Shown: positions 1 to 5,702 of the stretch, piece after piece | Layout: each line of letters starts with the position of its first letter | How positions within the stretch are numbered: position 1 is the first letter of the stretch | DNA from: Oribacterium parvum | GTDB taxonomy: Bacteria; Bacillota; Clostridia; Lachnospirales; Lachnospiraceae | Length of the DNA: 7,273 bases | Assembly (NCBI GenBank): GCA_938022235.1 | Contig: CALIEL010000390.1 | Coordinates: 1 to 7,273 of the forward strand | Direction: 5' to 3' | The notes under the pieces: generated by a model | Database searches by the model: none | The model's input: the letters and a program-made list of their open reading frames with translations, nothing else | What the model was told of the DNA's origin: nothing | Position numbers and translations under genes: made by a program

Positions 1-8
1 AAAGTAGA

Positions 9-455
9 ATGCTTAACCAGGAGGATATGCGGGAGTATTCCTTTGCGGAAATTCAAGTGGGAATGGTGGAGAGTTTCTCGAGGAAAATTACGAAAGAAAT
101 GGAAGAAGTCTTTAGAAATCTTACAGATGACAGGAATCCTTTGCACAAGGACGATACGTTCGCAGAGGAAATCGGGCGAGGAAAGTTTCGAGGACATGTC
201 GTCTTCGGTATGCTTACGGCGGCTTTTTACTCTACTTTAGCAGGGATGTATTTACCAGGAAAATATAGCTTGATTCACAGCTTTGAGGGATTATCTTTTA
301 TTCAACCTGTATACGTCGGAGACACTCTCCATATTCGAGGAGAAGTGATAGAGAAAGAGGAGAGTTTACAAGTGATTCGCGTTAAAGCTTCTATTCGAAA
401 TCAGGAAGGAGAACTTGTGTCGAAGGCAAGGATGAAGATATTGGTAATGCGTTAA
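9..455 (+). CDS. MaoC-like (R)-specific hydratase/dehydratase
   Basis: Small single-domain hot-dog-fold protein of the MaoC family, which hydrates or dehydrates 3-hydroxyacyl/enoyl thioesters on CoA or ACP. The hydratase signature is clear: D41-R-N43-P-L-H46 followed five residues later by A52. D41 and H46 match the catalytic Asp and His of (R)-hydratases. A G-rich stretch and a G67-M-L segment after it fit the usual second half of the active-site tunnel. Length (about 148 aa) is normal, so the protein looks intact. The start is uncertain. ATG at 9 has no visible ribosome site because the window begins there, and the frame stays open upstream. ATG at 27 gives the more typical N terminus (M-R-E-Y-S-F) but lies only 2 bases after AGGAGG (19-24). 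The gene sits 51 bases before an acyl carrier protein gene and probably acts on acyl groups bound to that carrier. Substrate chain length cannot be read from the sequence. Confidence 0.85.
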   Translation: MLNQEDMREYSFAEIQVGMVESFSRKITKEMEEVFRNLTDDRNPLHKDDTFAEEIGRGKFRGHVVFGMLTAAFYSTLAGMYLPGKYSLIHSFEGLSFIQPVYVGDTLHIRGEVIEKEESLQVIRVKASIRNQEGELVSKARMKILVMR

Positions 456-494
456 GTTTTATGCTACTATTTCGTGGTCTTGATGAAAATTATT

Positions 495-501
495 GAGGAG
501 G
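495..501 (+). promoter_or_regulatory. Ribosome binding site fixing the ACP start
   Basis: GAGGAGG lies 5 bases before ATG at 507. An in-frame ATG further upstream at 474 has no such site. The start at 507 also gives the normal ACP length of 80 aa. Confidence 0.8.
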
Positions 502-506
502 TCGAA

Positions 507-749
507 ATGACAAGAGAAGAGGTATACCAGAGGTTGAATGCAGTTTTTCGGGATATACTCGATGATGAAAGTATCGAATTATATGATGATACGGTTGCGG
601 ATGACGTAGAGGGATGGGATTCCTTTGAACACATTAATTTGATTGTGGGCGTTGAAGAAGAGTTCGGTTTCAAGATACCGATGGGGAAAGTAGTATCCAT
701 GAAGAATGTAGGGGAAATGGTGGATATTATACTCGAAATGGGAAAATAA
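507..749 (+). CDS. Acyl carrier protein (DltC/ACP-like)
   Basis: An 80-residue acidic four-helix carrier protein. The phosphopantetheine attachment site is S39 in the sequence G-W-D-S-F, preceded by acidic residues and followed by helix II (E-H-I-N-L-I-V) and the E-E-E-F-G-F-K-I-P segment typical of ACPs and DltC. The apo-protein would be activated by a phosphopantetheinyl transferase and would carry an acyl thioester in the cytoplasm. Its place between a MaoC hydratase and an MBOAT acyltransferase says it is a dedicated carrier for surface-polymer modification rather than the housekeeping fatty-acid ACP. The stop codon is one base before the MBOAT start, so translation of the two is probably coupled. 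Whether it accepts D-alanine or another acyl group is not visible. The GWDS context is shared with DltC and with many stand-alone polyketide/peptide carriers. Confidence 0.9.
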   Translation: MTREEVYQRLNAVFRDILDDESIELYDDTVADDVEGWDSFEHINLIVGVEEEFGFKIPMGKVVSMKNVGEMVDIILEMGK

Positions 750-750
750 T

Positions 751-2268
751 ATGAGTCTTATCAGTTTTGGCTATATTGTTTTTCTTTTATTTCTTTGTAT
801 CCTTTATTATTCTTTTAAGAAGGTTCAAAAAGTTCTTTTACTAGGTGGGAGTATATTCTTTTATGTTTTGCTTTCCACCTCTTTTGATTGGAAAAGATTG
901 CTCTTATTGATCCTTAGTATCTGGTTCTTAACGTACTTTTCTGCGCTTTTGATTGAAAGAAACAAGGGAGTGAAAAAAAAGATAGCTCTATGGCTTGCCT
1001 TATTTCTACTTTTAAGCATTTTATTTGTTCTAAAATATGCATTTAATTTGTTGATAAGTCTGCAAACAATCCTTCATTTTAACGGTACTTTTTCAGCTAT
1101 CCATTTTGCATCTGTTGTTGGGATGTCTTATTATACTCTTTCTGCTATAGGCTATCTGGTAGAGGTGTACTGGGGGAATCTTTCCGCGGATAAGAATATT
1201 GTGAATGTAGGCTTGTTTATTTTCTTCTTTCCGCAACTTATATCAGGCCCCTTTACCCGCTATCTGTCGATGCAGGAACAATTCAATACGAGACATTTTT
1301 TGAAGTATGATCATTTTACAAATGGAATGCGCAGAATGCTCTGGGGTTACTTTCAGAAACTTGTTCTTTCCACACGCTTTGCCTTAATTGTTTCCTCTGT
1401 ATATACTAATGCAGAATCCTCAAGCGGCATAGAAATTCTGTTTGCGAGTTTATGTTATGCTGTACAACTATACACTGATTTCTCAGGTTGTATGGATATT
1501 ATCATGGGAACTTCAATATTATTTGGAATTACTCTTCCGGAGAACTTTAAAGCGCCGTTTTACTCTGAAACGATACAAGAGTTTTGGCAAAGATGGCATA
1601 TTACTCTTGGGCTGTGGTTTAAAGATTTTGTTATGTACCCTTTGCAAAAAACTGCATTTATGCAAAGAGTAGGAAAAATAGCGAAACGTTACTTCGGGAG
1701 GAAATTTGGAAGAAAGGCACCTTTTCACTTGTCCATGCTTGTCTTATGGTTTTTGATTGGAATATGGCATGGAGGTACCGGCTATTATTTTATAGCCTCT
1801 GCATTTATCCCTTGCGTCTTGTTACTTTCCTCTGATTTTTTGGGTGAATTTATTTCGCATCGTACGGAAGTTCATTTTTCGAGAGTGAGTATAAAGTTTG
1901 TGCAAATCATTCGTCGTCTACGAACGCAGATCCTTCTGTGTATGTGCTGGGTTTTCGTTAATGCCCAATGTACCCTGAAGGGCATTGGGATTTTGTGGCA
2001 TTCTCTTATTCATCCCGGAGTTCTCTCATTTAAAGTGTGGGAGGTATTAGCAAAAGCCGGTTTATCGAAGCTTGACGTGGCATTACTGCTATTGGGAACT
2101 TTCGTTTTATGGCTAACAGATTACATAAGATATCAGGGTTCTACAGTATATATTGAGCTGGATAAACGCCCGCTTTATATTCGTGTTTTAGCGGTTTATG
2201 GTTTGATTTTGTTCATCATGCTATTTGGTAAATTTGGAGCATCCAGTTTCATTTATTTTCAGTTTTAG
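751..2268 (+). CDS. MBOAT-family membrane O-acyltransferase (DltB/AlgI-like)
   Basis: Polytopic membrane protein of 505 aa with roughly 11-12 hydrophobic segments, the normal size for the AlgI/DltB/PatA branch of membrane-bound O-acyltransferases. These enzymes take an acyl group from a carrier in the cytoplasm and pass it across or onto an extracytoplasmic polymer. Family motifs are in order: P-Q-L-I-S-G-P (161-167), Y-T-D-F-S-G (241-246), F-W-Q-R-W-H with H283, and G-I-W-H-G with the invariant catalytic H340 in a membrane segment. All key residues are present, so the enzyme looks active. It starts one base after the ACP stop with only a weak GGG ribosome site 8 bases upstream, consistent with translational coupling. 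The SGNH/DltD-like gene follows. This ACP-MBOAT-SGNH order matches dltC-dltB-dltD and algI-algJ logic, but the acyl group and the polymer are unknown. Confidence 0.92.
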   Translation: MSLISFGYIVFLLFLCILYYSFKKVQKVLLLGGSIFFYVLLSTSFDWKRLLLLILSIWFLTYFSALLIERNKGVKKKIALWLALFLLLSILFVLKYAFNLLISLQTILHFNGTFSAIHFASVVGMSYYTLSAIGYLVEVYWGNLSADKNIVNVGLFIFFFPQLISGPFTRYLSMQEQFNTRHFLKYDHFTNGMRRMLWGYFQKLVLSTRFALIVSSVYTNAESSSGIEILFASLCYAVQLYTDFSGCMDIIMGTSILFGITLPENFKAPFYSETIQEFWQRWHITLGLWFKDFVMYPLQKTAFMQRVGKIAKRYFGRKFGRKAPFHLSMLVLWFLIGIWHGGTGYYFIASAFIPCVLLLSSDFLGEFISHRTEVHFSRVSIKFVQIIRRLRTQILLCMCWVFVNAQCTLKGIGILWHSLIHPGVLSFKVWEVLAKAGLSKLDVALLLLGTFVLWLTDYIRYQGSTVYIELDKRPLYIRVLAVYGLILFIMLFGKFGASSFIYFQF

Positions 2269-2326
2269 ATAGTATAGCGAAAAAGCTTATTGGAAATTAG
2301 TCGTTGCTGTGCTTTTTTATGTATGT

Positions 2327-2331
2327 GGGAG
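2327..2331 (+). promoter_or_regulatory. Ribosome binding site favouring a TTG start at 2338
   Basis: GGGAG lies 6 bases before TTG at 2338, whose product begins M-K-K-N-N-E followed by a hydrophobic anchor. Candidate starts further upstream (TTG at 2290, ATG at 2323) have no comparable site. Confidence 0.55.
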
Positions 2332-2337
2332 ATAGAA

Positions 2338-3429
2338 TTGAAGAAGAATAACGAAAAAACAAACGAAATAAGAAAATGGTGCAGACTTTTGTTGTTTTTT
2401 CCTTTACTGTTTTTCTTATTTTATGTGAATGTGGAGGGGGACGCATCCAATGTATTCCATAATGTAAATTATTCCATTGCGAAATCCTTGCTACAGGGAA
2501 AAGCCGCCGGCTCTTCGACGGGGAATGAGAATGAGAGAGAGATAAAGAAGTATTTAATTCAGGGAATGCCTAAAAAAGTAGATGTCTTGGCGATAGGCCC
2601 TTCTCTGATAACGTATTTGGGAAAAGAAGCAATACGTGAGAATACTTTTTATAATTTGGGGGTTACGAACGGTGACCATTATGATATGATGGCACAATTT
2701 ATGCTTCTGCAGGAAAATAATATCCATTTTAAAAAGGTTGTATTGACGATTGATCCGGCATATTTTACGGATGATTCCTATGTAAAGGACAATGTCATGC
2801 ACGATGCATTGATGCCTTATTCAGAAGCTATGCTTAGGTATTTGCGGGATGGAAAGTTTCCGGGGAAGAAAAAATCAAAAATATATGATTTTTGGCAAAC
2901 TACGATTTCAAAATGGAGGAGCACACCTCTGTTTTCACTTTCCTATTTTCAATCCAGTCTACCATTTGTGCTGGATGGAGAAGGAAGCAGGTTATTAGAT
3001 GTAGAAGCACATCCGGAGAAATTGTATTATGAACCGGATGGGAGCAGGCATCAAACGGAGCATATGCAGAACGCTTCCATAGAAGACGTAAAGAGAGAAG
3101 TGCAATCGTTGGATTATACTGTATTTGATTGTACTTTGGAAACAAAGAGAAAAGAGGAATTTGAACAGTTGCTTGACTATCTTGAAAAACAAGGAGTGAC
3201 GGTCGAATTTTGGATTTGTCCATTGTCGCCTTCTTTATGGAACAGTTTAAATAAACAAAAATATCCGATATTTGAAGAATTAGAAGGATATGCTAACTTG
3301 GTTGCCAGACGGAAAAAGATACATATAAGTGGAAGCTTTAATCCGGATACAGTTGGAGTAAGTGATGCGGATTTTTATGATGCCAGACATATGAAGAGAA
3401 AAAGTATAGCCAGATTCTTTACCTTTTAA
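2338..3429 (+). CDS. Membrane-anchored SGNH-like protein (DltD/AlgJ-like partner of the MBOAT)
   Basis: 363 aa counted from the TTG at 2338 (379 aa if read from TTG at 2290). A short basic N terminus is followed by one hydrophobic anchor (about residues 15-30), so the rest should lie outside the cell. The fold shows SGNH hydrolase blocks: V-L-A-I-G-P-S with candidate nucleophile S89, N-L-G-V-T-N-G as the glycine block, V-V-L-T-I-D as the third block, and a C-terminal F-Y-D-A-R-H giving D348-x-x-H351. Such proteins accompany MBOATs (DltD, AlgJ, PatB) and help move the acyl group onto the polymer or edit it. The gap after the MBOAT is 69 bases with no terminator. Overall similarity to canonical DltD cannot be judged by eye, so the family name is functional rather than strict. 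The reading frame ends soon after the catalytic His, and 10 codons of sensible-looking sequence continue in the +1 frame up to a TAA at 3458-3460. A small frameshift at the end is therefore possible. Confidence 0.75.
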   Translation: MKKNNEKTNEIRKWCRLLLFFPLLFFLFYVNVEGDASNVFHNVNYSIAKSLLQGKAAGSSTGNENEREIKKYLIQGMPKKVDVLAIGPSLITYLGKEAIRENTFYNLGVTNGDHYDMMAQFMLLQENNIHFKKVVLTIDPAYFTDDSYVKDNVMHDALMPYSEAMLRYLRDGKFPGKKKSKIYDFWQTTISKWRSTPLFSLSYFQSSLPFVLDGEGSRLLDVEAHPEKLYYEPDGSRHQTEHMQNASIEDVKREVQSLDYTVFDCTLETKRKEEFEQLLDYLEKQGVTVEFWICPLSPSLWNSLNKQKYPIFEELEGYANLVARRKKIHISGSFNPDTVGVSDADFYDARHMKRKSIARFFTF

Positions 3430-3448
3430 TCATCCGGATACATTTTCT

Positions 3449-3455
3449 AGAGAGG
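3449..3455 (+). promoter_or_regulatory. Ribosome binding site selecting a TTG start at 3462
   Basis: AGAGAGG ends 6 bases before TTG at 3462 but 12 bases before the next in-frame ATG at 3468. Spacing therefore favours TTG. The two choices differ by only two residues. Confidence 0.6.
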
Positions 3456-3461
3456 TATAAA

Positions 3462-4577
3462 TTGGATATGAACCTTCTGATTTCTATAGGGACCTTTATT
3501 GCCGGATTTTTTGCAAATAAGGCTTTGGAGTGGGTCACTGTTTTAGTTTCGAAGAAGCTGAGAGAAAGAAAGAAACAATATAACTTTGACAATTTTTATA
3601 CGAGCCCCCATGAGGATATTTTAATTACTGCGAGTGGATTTCCATGTTTTACTCCTGAAAATATCAAAGGAAAAATAGACAAAGATAAGGCACTATTGCT
3701 ATCAGCTCCTGTTGGGGAGGAAGCTAGGGATACGGAAGATTGTGTCAGTTTTTCTCCAACTGATAGAATGCCGGATGCATTTGCAAAGTACGTTCGCGAG
3801 AATTCGTTATCTACACGGCTGGAAAAAATACGAGCGGAAGTGTATCAGTCCTTTTTTGAAAAGAAAAATGGCAATTATTTTAATGGAAAAACATTGGGAA
3901 TTAGTCGAATCAATGGCTTTGAAAGGACGGTGGATCATCGAGAACTGCCGGTTTTAAATATTGAATTCTTTGAGACGGATTATTATACGCATAAGATTAT
4001 TGGAAAACTACTGGAAAATTCGAGTTTTGATAGTAGTGTAATTCCTGTGGACACAGAGGGAGAGTTTAGTTGGGCAAGAAATTCCTTTGGTGTTAGTTTA
4101 ATTTTAATTTTTCCCAAGGAAGATATGCTTTTATTGACGAAACGGTCCAGAAAGGCTGCGTTTGCAGAGGATAAAGAATGGATTTATGTTTCTGTTACGG
4201 AAGCTGTATCAGAGACGGATCTGGATGAAGAGTCAGGAAAACCGGATATTTCCAAGGCGGTAATTCGTGGAATTAATGAGGAATTAGGAATAGTAGAAAC
4301 CAAGCTAAGGATGGATACATTATGCTTTTATGAAACATTTTATGAGACGCATTTTCATCAGGACAATATTGTGGCATCCATCGAAGTATCCGATACAGTG
4401 CATCTTTCAGAGGTTGGAGAATTGATGTCCAAAGATAAGTTCATGGAAATCAATGGATTTCTTTCTGTTCCAAAAAAGAAAAAAGCAATCGCTGATTTCA
4501 TTGAAAAAAATAGAGCAGAAATGAGAGCACAGACGATTTTTTCTCTAGAGTGTTTTATGGCAAGGCTGGAGGAGTGA
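3462..4577 (+). CDS. Membrane-anchored degenerate Nudix-domain protein (SMODS-associated NUDIX-like)
   Basis: 371 aa. An N-terminal hydrophobic segment (about 4-30) is followed by a basic K-K-L-R-E-R-K-K stretch, so the bulk should face the cytoplasm. Residues 40-190 are an unrecognised alpha/beta region. From about 203 a Nudix-like fold appears: strands V-S-L-I-L-I-F and M-L-L-L-T-K-R, then K-E-W-I-Y-V-S-V, then A-V-I-R-G-I-N-E-E-L-G-I (266-277). The last string matches the core R-E-U-x-E-E-x-G-U of the Nudix box except that the first Glu is G270, and the usual upstream G and E of the box are not at their standard spacing. From memory of the family, an R-G-x-x-E-E-L-G-I form occurs in the SMODS-associated NUDIX group tied to prokaryotic nucleotide-signalling conflict systems. 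This is recognition by eye, not a search. It may bind or hydrolyse a nucleotide derivative. It lies 32 bases after the SGNH gene and 4 bases before the four-TM gene, with which it likely works. Confidence 0.6.
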   Translation: MDMNLLISIGTFIAGFFANKALEWVTVLVSKKLRERKKQYNFDNFYTSPHEDILITASGFPCFTPENIKGKIDKDKALLLSAPVGEEARDTEDCVSFSPTDRMPDAFAKYVRENSLSTRLEKIRAEVYQSFFEKKNGNYFNGKTLGISRINGFERTVDHRELPVLNIEFFETDYYTHKIIGKLLENSSFDSSVIPVDTEGEFSWARNSFGVSLILIFPKEDMLLLTKRSRKAAFAEDKEWIYVSVTEAVSETDLDEESGKPDISKAVIRGINEELGIVETKLRMDTLCFYETFYETHFHQDNIVASIEVSDTVHLSEVGELMSKDKFMEINGFLSVPKKKKAIADFIEKNRAEMRAQTIFSLECFMARLEE

Positions 4578-4581
4578 AAGA

Positions 4582-5391
4582 ATGGAAAAAGACAATTCGA
4601 TGAATCAACAGGAAAATGATAAAGCAGAGGTTATGCTACAAATGATTAAGGTTGAATATGGAGCAATGCGGGAAGAAATAAATAATACTCACTCGCACAT
4701 CTTCATGACTATAGAAATTTCTTCAGCCACTATTACAGCTTTATTGGCATTTCTTCTCAACCTTCAGGTAAATTCTTTTATGTTCCATTTTTTCTTGATC
4801 GTTGTAATTCCCTGGATTTGTGCGAGTTCTACCCTTATTATTTTGTCTGAGTCACAAAGGATGAAAAGAGCCGGGAACTATATTTGTATCCTTGAGGAAA
4901 AAGTAAAGAATCTATGTAACTATGAAAATGAATCGGGAAGTGAAGGGGAAAAGTCTTGGCGGCTGACCCAAGAAAAAATAGAAAAATGGTTGAAGATGTG
5001 CCCTTCTCGAATTTCTTTGTTAGAGCCTCTTTGTTTCGAACGTTGGATAAGAGAACTGGAAGCAGTGAACTCTCCTTTAGGAAGAGCAAATTTTTTATTA
5101 ATATTTCGCTTTGCATTAATCTATGGGGGAGCTTCTGCACTATCTTTGTTCTCTTCCTTAGTCATGTGGTTCAGAGATGCAAGAAGTGCAAGTTGGAATA
5201 TTTTGTATGCCATTTTCTTTCTTGCAACTGTAATTGGACTGTCAGCAGTTTTTTATCTCTCCATGACAATAATAGCAAATGAATCACCTTGTAAGTTGCT
5301 AGGGAAAATATTTAGGACTATAGGGAAAATATTTAGGACTATTTTAAAGAAGTTAATATTAATGGTTAGCTCTAAAGGAACTTTCGAATAA
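4582..5391 (+). CDS. Four-transmembrane protein of unknown function, putative effector
   Basis: 269 aa. The ATG at 4582 has GGAGGAG (4568-4574) 7 bases upstream, embedded in the end of the Nudix gene, so the pair is translationally linked. The layout is a charged N-terminal helix (about 12-36, with V-E-Y-G-A-M-R-E-E-I), two membrane segments (about 39-62 and 66-88), a 75-80 residue hydrophilic loop containing R-A-G-N-Y and a Glu-rich helix, two more membrane segments (about 171-196 and 203-231), and a short basic tail. This 2+2 arrangement with a cytoplasmic helical domain recalls predicted pore-forming effectors such as the SLATT and S-4TM groups, but I see no signature that proves membership. 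The tail carries an exact 7-residue duplication (G-K-I-F-R-T-I twice, 241-254). No enzymatic motif is visible. The neighbouring Nudix protein suggests a sensor-effector pair. Confidence 0.6.
   Translation: MEKDNSMNQQENDKAEVMLQMIKVEYGAMREEINNTHSHIFMTIEISSATITALLAFLLNLQVNSFMFHFFLIVVIPWICASSTLIILSESQRMKRAGNYICILEEKVKNLCNYENESGSEGEKSWRLTQEKIEKWLKMCPSRISLLEPLCFERWIRELEAVNSPLGRANFLLIFRFALIYGGASALSLFSSLVMWFRDARSASWNILYAIFFLATVIGLSAVFYLSMTIIANESPCKLLGKIFRTIGKIFRTILKKLILMVSSKGTFE
5300..5342 (+). repeat. 21-bp tandem duplication in the 3' end of the four-TM gene
   Basis: Two perfect adjacent copies of a 21-base unit (5301-5321 and 5322-5342, beginning AGGGAAAATATTTAGG), with the match extending one base to the left. 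The period is a multiple of three, so the reading frame is kept and the heptad GKIFRTI is doubled. The absence of any mismatch suggests a recent event or an actively variable site. Confidence 0.95.
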
Positions 5392-5482
5392 GATTTCTTG
5401 GATTTGTGTTTATTCATTAAGTGCGTATTATGAACATAAAATAGTAGAGGTTACTTTAATACACTGGGAATTTCTTATGACT

Positions 5483-5504
5483 TTCTTAATATTCACCTTA
5501 AGAA
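5483..5504. repeat. Inverted repeat TTCTTAA-N8-TTAAGAA
   Basis: Perfect 7-base arms (5483-5489 and 5498-5504) around an 8-base centre. It is A/T-rich, so weak as an RNA hairpin. The dyad symmetry and 8-base spacer would fit a regulator binding site about 120 bases upstream of the -35 box. Confidence 0.4.
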
Positions 5505-5592
5505 CTTCGTAATAATTCGTTTTTGCTTTGTAATAGACATATTGAGATGTATACGATATATTGAGACAGTCACGAGGAAAACCCTTAAGAAC
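5496..5592. repeat. 10-bp direct repeat CCTTAAGAAC, two copies 87 bp apart
   Basis: Identical copies at 5496-5505 and 5583-5592, both containing the palindrome CTTAAG. The first copy overlaps the right arm of the 5483-5504 dyad. The second ends about 30 bases before the -35 box of the downstream promoter, a plausible place for an activator or repressor. Confidence 0.5.
5539..5566. repeat. Short direct repeat ATATTGAGA, two copies with 19-bp period
   Basis: Exact 9-base copies at 5539-5547 and 5558-5566. Spacing is close to two helical turns, so both copies face nearly the same side of the DNA. A binding site is possible, but the short A/T-rich unit may be chance. Confidence 0.4.
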
Positions 5593-5613
5593 AAAAGAAA
5601 ACAGCCTTTTGTT
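5590..5613. repeat. A/T-rich inverted repeat next to the promoter
   Basis: Arms AACAAAAG (5590-5597) and CTTTTGTT (5606-5613) are perfectly complementary across an 8-base loop. No T-run follows on either strand, so it is not a standard terminator. Lying 10 bases before the -35 box, it may be an operator or simply UP-element-like A/T DNA. Confidence 0.4.
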
Positions 5614-5622
5614 ATAAAAAAC

Positions 5623-5651
5623 TTGAATCGATTAGAAAAAGGGTTTATAAT
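5623..5651 (+). promoter_or_regulatory. Strong sigma-A promoter for the surface repeat protein
   Basis: The -35 box TTGAAT (5623-5628; consensus TTGACA) and the -10 box TATAAT (5646-5651; perfect) are separated by exactly 17 bases. The A-rich tract just upstream (about 5614-5621) could act as an UP element. Transcription would start near 5658, giving a 5' leader of about 45 bases. Confidence 0.85.
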
Positions 5652-5684
5652 CGTCACGCAACTTGGATTATTCCATAAATAAAA

Positions 5685-5692
5685 AAGGAGAG
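5685..5692 (+). promoter_or_regulatory. Ribosome binding site of the surface repeat protein
   Basis: AAGGAGAG lies 10 bases before ATG at 5703. This is slightly long, but no other start makes sense because the product from 5703 begins with a proper signal peptide. Confidence 0.75.
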
Positions 5693-5702
5693 TGCATTTA
5701 TT

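Larger units (their letters stand above)
5392..5622. other. Intergenic region upstream of the surface-protein promoter
   Basis: A/T-rich non-coding DNA between the four-TM gene and the promoter of the repeat protein. I see no convincing coding frame and no GC-rich hairpin with a T-run, so no clear terminator for the upstream operon. It contains short direct repeats and two A/T-rich dyads, listed separately. Confidence 0.7.

Noticed and set aside
43..240. Open frame overlapping the MaoC gene in another frame
   Set aside because: Shadow of the MaoC gene, which has clear family motifs; the alternative product is Trp/Arg/Lys-rich with no sensible domain.
467..700. Minus-strand open frame over the ACP gene
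   Set aside because: Antisense to a confident ACP with its own ribosome site; Ser/Thr-rich low-complexity product typical of a shadow.
2900..3223. Minus-strand open frames inside the SGNH-like gene
   Set aside because: No ribosome site or recognisable domain, and they overlap a gene with SGNH motifs at both ends.
507..3429. Calling the cassette a true dltCBD operon with those gene names
   Set aside because: The MaoC gene and the divergent SGNH protein do not fit D-alanylation; gene symbols would claim more than the sequence shows.
5386..5415. GAATAA...TTATTC hairpin as terminator of the upstream operon
   Set aside because: Six A/T-dominated pairs across an 18-base loop and no T-run following, so not credible as a Rho-independent terminator.
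5528..5555. Possible second promoter TTGTAA-N16-TATACG
   Set aside because: Both boxes are poor and the spacing is off; the 5623-5651 promoter is far better.
5566..5585. Resemblance of CAGTCACGAGGAAAACCC to the c-di-GMP riboswitch core
   Set aside because: Only a loose string match, no supporting stems, and it lies upstream of the promoter so it would not be in the leader RNA.
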